This document shows, one piece after another, positions 18,343 through 28,500 of a stretch of 61,620 nt of DNA. The stretch covers positions 1-61,620 of the forward strand of contig JALORC010000025.1 in NCBI GenBank assembly GCA_025459175.1. The letters are read 5' to 3'. Numbering within the stretch: position 1 is the stretch's first letter; each line of letters opens with the position of its first letter. Under the pieces are notes generated by a model. The model was given only the letters and a program-made list of their open reading frames with translations. It did no database searches and was not told where the DNA came from. Source of the stretch: Planctomycetota bacterium (lineage in GTDB: Bacteria > Planctomycetota > UBA1135 > UBA2386). Made by a program: the position numbers and the translations under genes.

Positions 18343-18966
18343 ATGATGGTCCGCGACATCGACGACTACTTCGCCAAGGGCTGTGGTCGTTGCGGACGTT
18401 TCGCGACCGCGGACTGTTCGACCCGGGCCTGGGCGCCCGGGCTCGCCGAACTGCGCCGCATCTGTCTCGCGGCGGGGCTCGTCGAGACGGTGAAATGGGG
18501 GCAGCCGTGCTACATGCACGCCGGGCGCAACATCGTGATCCTCGGCGCGCTGCGCGGTGATTTCCGGATCAGCTTCTTCGATGCGGCGCTGTTGCGGGAC
18601 CCCGAGCAGGTGCTCGAGAAGCAGGGCCCGAACACGCGCCATGCCGATGCGATCCGGTTCACGGACAACCTGCAGGTGGCGGCGCGAGAAGAGGTGCTCA
18701 CCGCCTACCTGCGCGAGGCGATGAGGAACGCCGCCGCCGGCAAGCGGGTGCCGAAGCAGCCGCACGCACTCGAACTGCCCGCCGAGCTGATCACGGCGCT
18801 CGACGCCGACGCCGAGCTGGCCACGGCGTTCCGTTCGTTGACGCCGGGGCGCCAGCGCAGCTACGTGATCGCGCTCGCGTCGGCGAAGGCCGCGGCGACG
18901 CGGGTCGCGCGGATCGCGAAGTTCCGCAGCCGGATCCTGGCCGGCAAGGGGGCGCAGGAGCGCTGA
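18343..18966 (+). CDS. YdeI/OmpD-associated family protein (DUF1801-like N-terminus)
   Basis: 207 residues preceded by a good Shine-Dalgarno (GGAAGGGAG) 5-8 bases before the first of two tandem ATGs. The N-terminal half shows the DUF1801 pattern (CLAAGLVETVKWGQPCYMHAGRN, GDFRISFFDAALL). The C-terminal half has the YdeI signature (VPKQPHALELPAEL and FRSLTPGRQRSYVIALASAKAAATRVARI). Proteins of this type are cytoplasmic and their biochemical role is poorly defined; the E. coli relative has been linked to stress and peptide resistance. Its stop lies 9 bases from that of the convergent lipoprotein gene. Confidence 0.85.
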   Translation: MMVRDIDDYFAKGCGRCGRFATADCSTRAWAPGLAELRRICLAAGLVETVKWGQPCYMHAGRNIVILGALRGDFRISFFDAALLRDPEQVLEKQGPNTRHADAIRFTDNLQVAAREEVLTAYLREAMRNAAAGKRVPKQPHALELPAELITALDADAELATAFRSLTPGRQRSYVIALASAKAAATRVARIAKFRSRILAGKGAQER

Positions 18967-18975
18967 CCGCGGACG

Positions 18976-19332
18976 TCAGAAGGCGGCGACGATGGCGACG
19001 ATCACGCTGCCGATCACGACGGTGAGCGCCTGGTCGAGCATGACTTCCCCGAACCCGGCCCGGCCGCGTTCCAGCGATTGCACCGTGCTCAGCGGGATCG
19101 GCGGCGGTGGGACCGGGGCGTCACCTGGAGGGGTACCGGTGAGCAGCAGGTCGTCGCCGCTCTGCGCCACGACCGCGTCGTCCAGCAGCACCACGGTGCC
19201 GTCGTGCAGGGTGGCCCGTGCGGTGCGCCACCCGGTCAGGCTGGACGTGGACCAGGGGCGAGGGACCTCGCGCCAGGCCGAGCAACCGGCAGTGAGCAGC
19301 AAGAACGACAGCAGCAGGATCCGGGTGAGCAT
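18976..19332 (-). CDS. Small lipoprotein of unknown function
   Basis: 118 residues from the ATG at 19330-19332. A lipoprotein signal is clear (MLTRILLLSFLLLTAGC, lipobox TAGC). The mature part has a small beta-barrel-like stretch (ATLHDGTVVLLDDAVVAQSGDDLLLTG), a proline-rich PPPPIPLSTVQSLE segment and a C-terminal hydrophobic helix (VMLDQALTVVIGSVIVAIVAAF), so the protein may be anchored at both ends. No family recognised. It diverges from the large lipoprotein at 19442 with a 109-base gap. Confidence 0.75.
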   Translation of the reverse strand: MLTRILLLSFLLLTAGCSAWREVPRPWSTSSLTGWRTARATLHDGTVVLLDDAVVAQSGDDLLLTGTPPGDAPVPPPPIPLSTVQSLERGRAGFGEVMLDQALTVVIGSVIVAIVAAF

Positions 19333-19441
19333 GCATGGCCTCGAGTGGCGAGGGGACGAGAAGCGCGCCACAGCGGCGGATGGTGTGCGAGCGTGGCGGC
19401 CGCGGATCAGACCGCGGGGGCACGTTGCCGATATGGCAACC

Positions 19442-21166
19442 ATGCATCGGATCCTGTGCCTGCCACTGGTGTTGGTCGCTTGCAATTCGAGCCCGCTGAA
19501 CGACCCGACCCTGACGCCGAAGTCGATGTCGAGCGGCCTCGCCTGGAAGCTTGTCAAGGGCGGCTCGCAGTCGTTCGAGCTGCGCAGCGAACGCATCGTC
19601 GACGGTCGCACGCTGCCCGCCGGCACGGTGGTGCATGGGCTTCTCGACGATGGCGATTGGGTGCGGCTGCCGCAGTTCGCCGATGCGTGGTTCTGGCGCC
19701 GCGACTTCGCGATGGTGAAGCGCTTCGGCGACGAGTCGTGGATCCGGCTCGATCTGGCGAGCGGCCGCGAAGAACGCATGCCCTTCCGCCGTTTGGTCAC
19801 GGCACGGCGTCACAACGACAACGACCTGGACCGTGGTCGCGTCGTCGGCGTCGATGCCGACCCGGGGGCACCGGACCTGTGCTGCATCTGGCTGCTCGAC
19901 GACGACTGGCGCGTCGCCGCGAAACTGGAGCGGGTGATCCCCGGGCCGGAACGAGACGGCTACTACTGGCCGTCGCAGGCCGTCGAGGTGCTGGACCGTG
20001 CGTACGTGGTGCATCATCGCAACGAAGCCGGTGCCGACTTCGACGTGGTGTACGACCTCGCTGGCAAACCGCTGAGTCCAGAGCTCGATCCACTGCGGAT
20101 CCTGGCCGCCGACGCGCGGCCCAGCCGACTGCTGGGCGCGATCCGCACCGAACCGGGGGTGGACATCTACTGGCCGTTGCACGACGACGGCACCATCACG
20201 CCGAAGCCGGACCACATCGCCGGCATCCGGGTGATCGAGCGCGGCATGGGCGACCGGACCGGGCGCTCACCGTTCTGGTGTGGCATCGTCATCGGTGAGG
20301 TCGGCGGTGAGCCGCGCGTCGCGGTGCTGGCGCCGAATCAGTGGCATGGCGAAGCGGCGATCGAGGCGTTGGCGAAGAGCGACTACCGGGCGGTGGAGTC
20401 GGTCGAGTACCGCTACGCGGACCCGGGCGACTACGACCGCCGGAACGGCTACACCGGTGCCACCCTGCGGACGCTGTACGGTCTGATCGTGCAGAAGGTC
20501 AGCACCGGCGAGTGGCAAATCGTCGGCCGCGATGGCCGTGGCGTCATCGGGCTCGCGTATGCGTCGCGCGAGGCGGCCTACACGGCTCTGGCGCAATACA
20601 GCAAGCAGAACGACGCGAGCCACCTCGCCGAGAGCGAGCGCCAGCGCAAGGAATACGACTACGCGATGTCGTGGCGCGAGCGGCGCGTGGCAAGGGAGGC
20701 AGAGTACGCGAACGCGGTCAAGGCGGCCTTGCAGGAGATGATGCAGCAGTTCCGTCGTGCGGACAGCACGGCGGCGCTGGGGGTTGCCAGGACCCGCCGC
20801 GACCAGGATGACGCCGGTGCCGAGGCCTATGCGCGGTTCGTCGCGCACTGCGCCGAACACGGCGAGACCGTGGTTCCGCTCGAGGATCTCGAAAGCGCTC
20901 GCGGCATCGCGATGGAGCCTGCGTTGCAGGACCGGCTGCTCGGCGCGCTGCAGCGAGGCTATCCGGCGAAGTACCCCGTGGCGGCGAGCGTCGCATCCGG
21001 TTCCGGCGGCGGCGGCTCGAGCAGCGGCGGTGGGGCCGCGGCGCCGGTGTGGTCGGGCCCGTCGGTCGGCGAGACGCTGAACAACGCGCGCTGGAACTCG
21101 CAGCTCAACTACCTGTCGGGGCAGACCAACTCCTACTGGAGCAGCAGCGGCGTGCAGCGTCGCTGA
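19442..21166 (+). CDS. Large lipoprotein of unknown function with C-terminal low-complexity tail
   Basis: 574 residues from the ATG at 19442; an ATG 9 bases upstream is also possible. The lipobox is MHRILCLPLVLVAC. The body (about 40-370) alternates beta-strand and aromatic-rich segments (VVHGLLDDGDWVRLPQF, WFWRRDFAMVKRFGDESW, RDGYYWPSQAVEVLDRAY), suggesting a repeat-based structure. Residues about 390-460 form a charged coiled coil (SERQRKEYDYAMSWRERRVA), and the tail has a Gly/Ser linker (SGSGGGGSSSGGG) followed by an Asn/Ser/Tyr-rich end. No homologous family comes to mind. It is likely exported and membrane anchored. Confidence 0.75.
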   Translation: MHRILCLPLVLVACNSSPLNDPTLTPKSMSSGLAWKLVKGGSQSFELRSERIVDGRTLPAGTVVHGLLDDGDWVRLPQFADAWFWRRDFAMVKRFGDESWIRLDLASGREERMPFRRLVTARRHNDNDLDRGRVVGVDADPGAPDLCCIWLLDDDWRVAAKLERVIPGPERDGYYWPSQAVEVLDRAYVVHHRNEAGADFDVVYDLAGKPLSPELDPLRILAADARPSRLLGAIRTEPGVDIYWPLHDDGTITPKPDHIAGIRVIERGMGDRTGRSPFWCGIVIGEVGGEPRVAVLAPNQWHGEAAIEALAKSDYRAVESVEYRYADPGDYDRRNGYTGATLRTLYGLIVQKVSTGEWQIVGRDGRGVIGLAYASREAAYTALAQYSKQNDASHLAESERQRKEYDYAMSWRERRVAREAEYANAVKAALQEMMQQFRRADSTAALGVARTRRDQDDAGAEAYARFVAHCAEHGETVVPLEDLESARGIAMEPALQDRLLGALQRGYPAKYPVAASVASGSGGGGSSSGGGAAAPVWSGPSVGETLNNARWNSQLNYLSGQTNSYWSSSGVQRR

Positions 21167-21321
21167 GGCGTGCCGCGGTGGTGCAGGCCGTGGCCACCGG
21201 CTCGCCGCGCGAGCCGCTGTCCTGCGAAGCCTGTCGCGCAGCTGCTGCTTGGCGCGCTGCACGTTGACCGAGACAGCAGCTTCGATTTCGTCCGAGTGAG
21301 GCCGCCCGCTAGAGTCCGCGG

Positions 21322-22608
21322 ATGCGCGTCGACAGGTTGGTGATCGAGGACTTCCGCGGCATTCGCCACCTGGAACTCGAGTTCCTCGACCAGGTGACCG
21401 TCTTCGCCGGGATCAACGGTTCGGGCAAGTCGACGGTGCTGCAAGCCTTGGCGACGTTGCTCTGGCGTGTGGGCGGCTCACTGCACGAGAGCATGCGCGA
21501 GCGCCAGCCAGCGCAAGCCACCGACGTCCGCAACGGGGCTACCCACGCCCTGCTGTTCGTCAACACCGACTGGTCACCGCCGAACGGCACTGCCCAGGAG
21601 AGCGTCGATTGGGGGGTGCGCATCACCCGCACCCTCAGCAAGGCGCAGCGTCGTCTCGAATCCACCTCGGTCCGCGCCCAGGCGAACTACCTGGGCCTCG
21701 TCGCCAGGCAGCTCAAGGAGCGGTTGCAGCAGCACCCGACCGCGTCGGTTCCGTTCGCGGCGTTCTATCGCACGAACCGCGCCGTGCTCGACATCCCGTT
21801 GCGGATCAAGAAGCGACATGTGTTCGATCAATTCGCCGCGTTCGACGAGGCGCTCGACGGCGGGTGGAGCACGTTCCGGCTCTTCTTCGAGTGGTTCCGT
21901 GAGCGTGAGGACCTGGAGAACGAGAAGCGTGTTCGATCGCGCGGTCATGTCGATCCGGTGCTGGAGGCCGTTCGAGGAGCCGTGGCCGAGCTGATGCCCG
22001 GGTTCACGCAGCTCCGTGTGCAGAGGCAGCCACTCAGCATGCGCGTGATGAAGGACGGCGAGGATCTCGACTTCGTGCAGTTGTCCGACGGTGAGAAGTG
22101 TCTGCTGGCCATGGTCGCGGACATCGCCCGCCGTCTGGCGCTGGCCAACCCCGGTGTGAAGGATCCTCGCACCGCTGCCGCTGTCGTCCTGATCGACGAG
22201 ATCGAACTGCATCTGCATCCGCGCTGGCAGCGGGAGGTCGTGCCGGGTCTGCGGCGCGCGTTCCCGAACTGCCAGTTCCTGGTCAGCACGCATTCGCCAC
22301 AGGTGCTCGCCTCGGTCAAGCCGCAGGATGTCTATGTGCTCGCCAAGGGCGAGCACGGGATCGTGGCGACACGTCCCAGCGTGTCGTTCGGGCGCGAGAG
22401 CAACGAGATCCTGCTCGAGGTCATGGATACCCCCGCGCGGCCGGCCGAGATCCGGGCTCGACTGGATGCGATGTTCGCGCGTATCGATGTCGGGGACCTG
22501 GCGGGAGCCAAGGCGATTCGCGCTCAGCTCGAGATGGACATCGGCGCCGACGAGCCGGAGTTCGTGCGTGCCGACATGCTGCTCCGTCTGCGGGGATCCG
22601 GTCGGTGA
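21322..22608 (+). CDS. PtuA-like AAA ATPase (Septu-type defence ATPase)
   Basis: 428 residues. The fold is SMC/RecF/OLD-like: Walker A in FAGINGSGKST (about 31-39), ABC signature in LSDGEKCLLAMVA (about 254), Walker B in AAVVLIDEIELHLHP (about 287) and the switch histidine in STHSPQVLASV (about 323). The helical insert between Walker A and the signature carries the conserved AAFYRTNRAVLDIPL. The stop overlaps the GTG of the HNH gene, giving the ATPase-HNH order of Septu (PtuA-PtuB) and of the effector pair of Ec78-type retrons. In those systems the ATPase holds the nuclease in check. No reverse transcriptase or msr/msd-like gene is seen nearby, so a stand-alone Septu is the best reading. Role by homology and context. 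Confidence 0.8.
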   Translation: MRVDRLVIEDFRGIRHLELEFLDQVTVFAGINGSGKSTVLQALATLLWRVGGSLHESMRERQPAQATDVRNGATHALLFVNTDWSPPNGTAQESVDWGVRITRTLSKAQRRLESTSVRAQANYLGLVARQLKERLQQHPTASVPFAAFYRTNRAVLDIPLRIKKRHVFDQFAAFDEALDGGWSTFRLFFEWFREREDLENEKRVRSRGHVDPVLEAVRGAVAELMPGFTQLRVQRQPLSMRVMKDGEDLDFVQLSDGEKCLLAMVADIARRLALANPGVKDPRTAAAVVLIDEIELHLHPRWQREVVPGLRRAFPNCQFLVSTHSPQVLASVKPQDVYVLAKGEHGIVATRPSVSFGRESNEILLEVMDTPARPAEIRARLDAMFARIDVGDLAGAKAIRAQLEMDIGADEPEFVRADMLLRLRGSGR

Positions 22609-23237
22609 GGCCCATCGCCAAACGCCCGCCGCCGCAGGAATTCGTGACCTGGCTCGCCAGCGGCAACGAGAACTGGCAGCCGTCGTACGGTGATCTGCGG
22701 CGGCCCCTGAAGGACACGGTTCGCCATGCCCTTCTCACCGAGCAAGGGCGTGTGTGTTGCTATTGCGAGCAGCGGATCGGGCCGGTGGTCGACAGCGACG
22801 TCGAACACCACATCGAGCACCTCGTTCCGCAGTCGGTCGACCCTGAGCGGGCCCTGGACTACGGCAATCTGCTCGCTTCGTGCACGAACCGCGCACACTG
22901 TGGCGACAAGCGGAGCAACATCGAGTTGCCCGTGCATCCTCTGCAGATGGACTGCTCGGAGGTGCTCGAGTTCGGCAGCGACGGCTCTGTCGGCGCGCGC
23001 GCGGCGATGCGCCCGGCAGCCGCGGAGCGGGCGGTGTCGGTGCTCGGGCTCGATTGCGAACCGTTGCGTGAGAGGCGGCGATTGGCGGTCGCCGCGTTTC
23101 TGCGTGTGGTCGATCTGGTCCCGGTCGGCGATTGGTGCAGGATGGCCGGCGCCCTGGTGGAAGCCGATGAGGACGGCAACTTCGTTCCGCACGCAACTGC
23201 GGTGGTCAGGGTGGTCAATCGCCTGATTGAGGCCTGA
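22605..23237 (+). CDS. PtuB-like HNH endonuclease (TIGR02646 type)
   Basis: 210 residues from a GTG at 22605 that shares GTGA with the ATPase stop codon. The HNH/zinc-finger core is visible: CCYCEQRIG (about 50), DVEHHIEHLVPQS (about 65), then LDYGNLLASC and HCGDKRSN (about 85-103). These match the order of the TIGR02646 family, known as a putative HNH effector of retron and Septu systems. The N-terminus (MRPIAKRPPPQEFVTWLAS) is also typical, as is the following LPVHPLQMDCSEVLEFGSDG. The predicted activity is cleavage of DNA (or RNA) when released by its ATPase partner. Experimental work on homologues supports toxicity, but this protein is untested. Confidence 0.82.
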   Translation: MRPIAKRPPPQEFVTWLASGNENWQPSYGDLRRPLKDTVRHALLTEQGRVCCYCEQRIGPVVDSDVEHHIEHLVPQSVDPERALDYGNLLASCTNRAHCGDKRSNIELPVHPLQMDCSEVLEFGSDGSVGARAAMRPAAAERAVSVLGLDCEPLRERRRLAVAAFLRVVDLVPVGDWCRMAGALVEADEDGNFVPHATAVVRVVNRLIEA

Positions 23238-23296
23238 TCGGAGCTGCTCGGCCGGCCGGTGGACCATACTCGTCGTCCGCGGCCGAGCTTCCCACC

Positions 23297-24790
23297 TCAG
23301 CGCTGCAGCTCGAGCACGTGCCAGGTCGAGATCGCCTTCGACGCGGCGCTGCGATCGATGCTGCCGTCCCAGATCGCCAATGCGAACAGCACCCGCTCGC
23401 CCGTGCCGATCGCGACCTCGTGCGGCGAGCGCGCGCCCAGCTGGCGCCGGAACGTCGCGGTCCAGCGGCCATCGCGCCACTGCGTGTGCACCGCCAACGG
23501 CAGCCCGCTGCCGGTCGCGGCCGCCGCCGAACCGATGCCGCCGAGTTCGATCGACTCCGTGCGCGGGCGCGGCGGTGTCGCGCCACCGACATCGAGACCC
23601 GAGTGGCGCGCGCCGAGCAGGTCGATCATGCCGGCGGTCTCCTTCGGATCGAAGGCGTGCCAGCGCCAGACGTTCACCGGTTCGGCCAGACTGCCCATCG
23701 CGAACAGCGGCGGATCCTCGCTGCGCGCGAACTGGATCGCGGCCCCGTCGCCCATCGAGCCGTCGGCGGCAGCGCGGTCGGAACGCGTCGCATCGGCCCA
23801 TTCGAGCTGCAGCAGCACCGTCGCGCCGTCGTGCGCGACCCGCACCAGCACTTCGTCGACCGCCTCGGCGCGCCACCACAAGGGCGCCAGCGGCAGCCGC
23901 AGCGGTTCGATCGTGGTCGCCACGGCGTCGTCGTTCGGCAAGGTCTGCCGCTGCGGAACGCGCAGCGTGCGTCGCCACTGCGCATGGTGGTCGGCGGCCG
24001 TCTCGGGGATCAGACCCTGCACGAAGCTGACCAGCGCTTCGGTCTCCGCGGTCGACAGCTGCGCCGGCGGCATGTGCGCGCCCGGCATGCCGGCGCGGAT
24101 GCGCAGCGCGAGGTCGCGATGGCTGACGCCGCCGCGCAGATAGCCGGCGGTGAAGTCGCGCGGCCACAACCAGGTGCCGTCGGTCGGCCAGTCGCGAGTG
24201 GTCGGCAGCCCGCGGCCGTCCTGACCGTGGCAGCCGGCGCAGTGCAGGCCGTAGAGCCGTTCGCCCTCGGCGAGCTGCGGCGCCGTGGGGTCGCTCGCTG
24301 CGCCGGTGTCGACGGTGGCGCCGGCTCGCAGTTGCCGTTCGGCGGTCGCGCGCGCCTGCTCCTCGGTCAGCGGCTGGCCGGCGGCAACCGCGGTCCGGGC
24401 GATCGACTCGGTGCGTCCGACCAAGGTGAGGCGCTGCACTTCCTGCGCCAGCGCGCGCAGGTCCGCGTCGGGCAACCAGCCCCAGCTCATCATCGTCGAG
24501 CCGGGCATGCCGCGGCGCAGCGTGGCGATCAGGTCGTCCTCGGTCGGCATGCCGTTCTGCGTGCTGACCAGCTTGAACAGGCCGTCGCGGAACGCATTCG
24601 GCCCCGGCAGCAGGAACAGGGCCACCGGCGTGTCGCCGTCGCCATCGGCGCCGTGGCAGACGGCGCAGTGGCGCGCGTAGAGCTGCTGGCCGCGGTCGGT
24701 GGGGGCGGCGTTCGCGGCGGGACCGGCGGGTGTGGTGCAGGTCGCGAACCAGACGGCGGCGGGGACGACGAGCAGAGCGGTGCGTCGCAT
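23297..24790 (-). CDS. Dihaem c-type cytochrome with C-terminal ethylbenzene-dehydrogenase-like haem-binding domain
   Basis: 497 residues from the ATG at 24788-24790, with a probable lipoprotein signal (MRRTALLVVPAAVWFATC). Two cytochrome c domains follow: LYARHCAVCHGADGDGD (about residue 43) with distal-Met region MPGSTMMSW, and LYGLHCAGCHGQDGRG (about 185) with MPGAHMPPAQL. The C-terminal 200 residues (VLVRVAHDGATVLLQLEW, GAAIQFA, WRWHAFDP, WTATFRRQLG) resemble the EB_dh / DMSO-reductase-type haem-binding domain. It probably transfers electrons in the periplasm. It diverges from the ECF sigma gene at 24942 with 151 bases between. Confidence 0.85.
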   Translation of the reverse strand: MRRTALLVVPAAVWFATCTTPAGPAANAAPTDRGQQLYARHCAVCHGADGDGDTPVALFLLPGPNAFRDGLFKLVSTQNGMPTEDDLIATLRRGMPGSTMMSWGWLPDADLRALAQEVQRLTLVGRTESIARTAVAAGQPLTEEQARATAERQLRAGATVDTGAASDPTAPQLAEGERLYGLHCAGCHGQDGRGLPTTRDWPTDGTWLWPRDFTAGYLRGGVSHRDLALRIRAGMPGAHMPPAQLSTAETEALVSFVQGLIPETAADHHAQWRRTLRVPQRQTLPNDDAVATTIEPLRLPLAPLWWRAEAVDEVLVRVAHDGATVLLQLEWADATRSDRAAADGSMGDGAAIQFARSEDPPLFAMGSLAEPVNVWRWHAFDPKETAGMIDLLGARHSGLDVGGATPPRPRTESIELGGIGSAAAATGSGLPLAVHTQWRDGRWTATFRRQLGARSPHEVAIGTGERVLFALAIWDGSIDRSAASKAISTWHVLELQR

Positions 24791-24941
24791 GCCATGGACC
24801 GTAGGCGAACGTGGGCTCGGTGGCGGGTGGCCAGGGGGCGGAGGGCGGGGCGCGGAAGTGCGCAGGGCGGCGGTCGGGGATGGGGCGGATTTCGTGGCGT
24901 TGGCAGCACGGCGCTCCCCTGACACAGTGGAGCCCTCGACG

Positions 24942-25553
24942 ATGCCCGAACCGTTCCCTGCCCCCGCTGCGCACCCGACCGAGTTGCTGCTCGCCCGCGC
25001 TCGCGGCGGCGATCGTGATGCCTACGACGCACTGTTCTCGCAGGCGGCCGACCGGCTGCAGATCTACTTGCGCGTGCGCCTGGGGCCGGCGTTGCGCGGG
25101 CACGAGGAATCGCGCGACCTGCTGCAGGAGACCTACCTGGCGGCACACCGGGCGTTCCCGGCGTTCGAGGATCGTGGGGAAGGTGCCTTCGTGCGCTGGT
25201 TGTGTCGCATCGCCGAGAACCAGATCCGGGCGCGCGCGGACCATCACCACGCGCAGAAGCGCCTGCCGCCCGGGGAGCTCGAACGGGCGACGCGGGTGCT
25301 CGATCGCCTTGCTGCTGCCGCGACCGGCCCGGTGACCGCCGCCGGGCGCAGCGAGCAGCGCGAGCGACTCGCGGTCGCGATGGCGGCGCTGCCGGCGGAC
25401 GAGCGGGAAGCGCTGCTGCAGCGGCACTTCGAGGGGCGCGAACTCGACGAGATCGCGCAGCTGCTCGGCACCAGCGCCACCTCGGTGCGGCGGTTGCTCG
25501 GCCGCGCCACGCTGCGGTTGGCGGACCGGCTCGGGCCGGGGAGCGCACCGTGA
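24942..25553 (+). CDS. ECF-family sigma-70 factor
   Basis: 203 residues from the ATG at 24942. Region 2: DAYDALFSQAADRLQIYLRVRLGPALRGHEESRDLLQET is split here as YLRVRLGPALRG and ESRDLLQETYLAAH, with RWLCRIAENQIRARADHH. Region 4: LPADEREALLQRHFEG followed by the HTH LDEIAQLLGTSATSVRR. The stop codon overlaps the GTG start of the kinase gene (GTGA at 25550-25553), the same coupling as at 6680. Sigma-kinase pairs of this type are common in Planctomycetota. Confidence 0.92.
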   Translation: MPEPFPAPAAHPTELLLARARGGDRDAYDALFSQAADRLQIYLRVRLGPALRGHEESRDLLQETYLAAHRAFPAFEDRGEGAFVRWLCRIAENQIRARADHHHAQKRLPPGELERATRVLDRLAAAATGPVTAAGRSEQRERLAVAMAALPADEREALLQRHFEGRELDEIAQLLGTSATSVRRLLGRATLRLADRLGPGSAP

Positions 25554-28500
25554 GCGGCGACCGCGAAGAGCAAATCGGTCGCTTGTGTGTGGAGCTCGCG
25601 GCAGCGCTGGCGGCGCACGAATCGATCGACGTCGGTGCCTGGGCGCAGCGCTTCGAGTTGTCCGAGTCCGAGGTCCAGCGGTCGATCGCGGCGCTGGCCG
25701 CGATCCGGGACGCACTCGATGACGACGCGCTGCCGGGTGCCTCCAATCCGCTGCCACCGCCGGATCTGCCCGACGACTACGAACTGCTCGGCGAACTGGG
25801 CCGCGGCGGCATGGGGGTCGTCTACCGCGTGCGGCAGCGCTCGCTCGACCGCGAGCTCGCGGTCAAGGTGCTGCGCCCGGGCGAGCCGTGGTTCGGCGAC
25901 GCGGTCGCGCGCTTCGAACGCGAAGCGAAGAGTCTGGCGCGGTTGCGCCATCGCCACATCGTCTCGGTGCACGAGGTCGGCCGCAGCGATGGGCTGGTCT
26001 GGTTCTCGATGGACTACATCGCCGGCGAGACGCTGGCGACGCGCCTCGAGCACGGGCCACTGATGCCGAGCGAGGCGGTGCGGCTGCTGCGCCAGGTCGC
26101 GTCGGCGATCGCCTTCGCGCACGGCAAGGGCGTCGTGCACCGCGACCTCAAGCCGGCCAACATCCTGATCGACCGGGCCGGCGACGCGTTCGTGGTCGAC
26201 TTCGGACTCGCGCGTGATCTCGCCGCCGGCGCCGGGCTCGGTGCGGCGACGCTGAGCGGGCAGCTGCTCGGCACGCCGGGATACATGAGTCCCGAGCAGG
26301 CGCTCGGCGAGCGTGCGCGCATCGGCGAGGCCAGCGACGTCTATGCGCTCGGCGTGGTGCTCTACGAGTGCCTGACCGGCGCGGCGCCGTTCGCGGGCCT
26401 GCCGCTGGCGCAGCTGATGCACGCGGTGATCGAACGCGATCCGTTGCCGGTGCGCCGCCGCAACGGCAAGGTGCCGGTGGACCTCGAGGTGATCTGCGAC
26501 AAGGCGATGCGGAAGCGACCCGAGCACCGCTACGCGACGGTGCAGGCGTTCGCCGAGGACCTCGAACGGTTCGCGATCGGGCGCGAGATCCTGGCGCGGC
26601 GGCGGTCGGTGTTCGCCCGCATGGCGAAGGTGTTCGGCCGCAATCGTCGCGCGGTGGTGGCCGCGACTGCGGTCGTGCTGATGGTGCTGGCGTTCGGGTG
26701 GTGGTTCGTGCTGCCGGCGGTGTTGCGTCGCCAGGGCGTGGCGATGGCCGAACGGTTGCACCTGGCCGGCAACGCGGCGGCGGCCGCCACGGTCTATCGG
26801 GACGCGTTGGCGGGTCTCGATGCCGGCGCTCTGTCGCCACGCGATCGGCTCGGTTACGTCAGGGTTCTCAACGATGCGGCCGGCACGATGTACCTGCGTG
26901 GTGCCGACGCCGACGCGAAGACGGCCGCGGAACTGGCCGACGAAGCGGCGCGGGTGGCGGCGAGCGCGCCGGATGACCCGCGCGGGATCTTCGTCGGGGA
27001 TGCCGCGGCCGAGGTCGCGCAGCTGAGCTACGAGCGACGGCGCAACGCGGCGCTGCGCGGCGACCTCGGCGCGGCGTCTTGCTCGGCCACCGCGTTCGAC
27101 GTCGAGCTCGCCGCCGACCGACGCGCTGCCGCGGCCGACACCGATCGCTTGCTGGACGTGGTGCAGCAGGAGTTCCTCGCGAAGCCCGCCACCATGCAGT
27201 GGTGCGCGAGCTTCGTCGACGTGCTGGCCGTGCAGCACCGGCTGCCGGATCCGGTGCGTGCTCGCGTGCACCGGCTCGCCCGGGTGTACGGCGAGTTCGC
27301 CACCGACACCGCACTCGATCCGCTGCTGCAGCCCGGCGGCCTGCTCGATCGCCTGGTCGCGTTGGCCGCCGATCGCAAGCTGCCGCTGGACACTCGTCGC
27401 AGCGCCGCGGCGATGTTCCACCGCTTCGGCTGGCTGCCGTTCCTGTGCGACTGGCGACAGTTCCGATCCGGGAGCAGCTCCTGGCCCGAGTGTGTGGTCG
27501 AGGCGCCGGACCTCGATTGGCTCGTCGGCGCGTGGCGGGAACTGCAGGGTCTCGATCGGCTCGCGGCCCACCGACGACGGGCCCAACTCGTGGCCGAGCG
27601 CCTGCTGGCAGCCTCGGCGCCCCTGGACCTCGGCAATCACGCGTTGCATGGTTTGGATCTGCGCCAGTGGTTACGCGAACATTCCGGGCTGTATCGCACC
27701 GACCGGGACCATCTCGCGAGTTGGCTGCGCGAACGGGCTCTCGGCGACCCGCGGCAGTGGCTGCTCGACACGATCGGTTGGCGCATCGCACCGGACGCGG
27801 TGCGCGCCATCGACGTGCTCGCACGACTGCGCCGCGGCGACCCGCATCGCGAATCTCTGCTCCGTCTGCTCGAACTCGTCGCGCCCGCCGGCACCCCGAT
27901 CCCGCACGTGACGGCGGTATGGAACCAGGCGGCGTTGGCGCGTTGGGAAGTGGCCCTGAACGACCGCCCGGACCTGCGGCGCCGCCTGCGCGTGGCGCTG
28001 TTCGTGATGATCGATGGTGCGCCGACCCCGGCGTTGGCCTGGCAGCACCAGGCCGTGATCAGCCCTGACGCGGCAATCGAGTTGTTGGACGAGGTGGCGA
28101 TGGAGTTGCCGTTCCCGAATGCGTATCTGGGCCGGCGCCTGCCCGGTGAGTGGCTGCGGCAGGATGCGACGACGCCACGGTTCGGCGGGCGGGCGCAGGT
28201 GGAGTGGGACGGGCAGCAGCTGGCTCTGCGGGCCGAGGGCGGCTTGCGCACAGGTGAGGTGGGGACACGGCGCGAGATGATTCCCGCTGAGAACAGGGTG
28301 CCCGAAGGCCTCGTCGGCTTCGTCGGTGGCAGTCGTGTGCGCGACCAGGCCGGATCCGCGAGCTTGACCAGCTTCACCCTGATGACGTTGCGTCCGCTCG
28401 ACGAGTCGGCCGAAGCGTGGGCCAGCGCTCGCTGGCGCGACGAGGTCGCCGCGAGCCTCTCCCGCCTTGCCGGCGATGGGGTGCGCTTCGCGGTGCACAA

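Noticed and set aside
18963..18979. Small hairpin CTGAC/GTCAG over two convergent stop codons
   Set aside because: The 5-bp stem is short and arises from the two stop codons facing each other, and there is no T-run.
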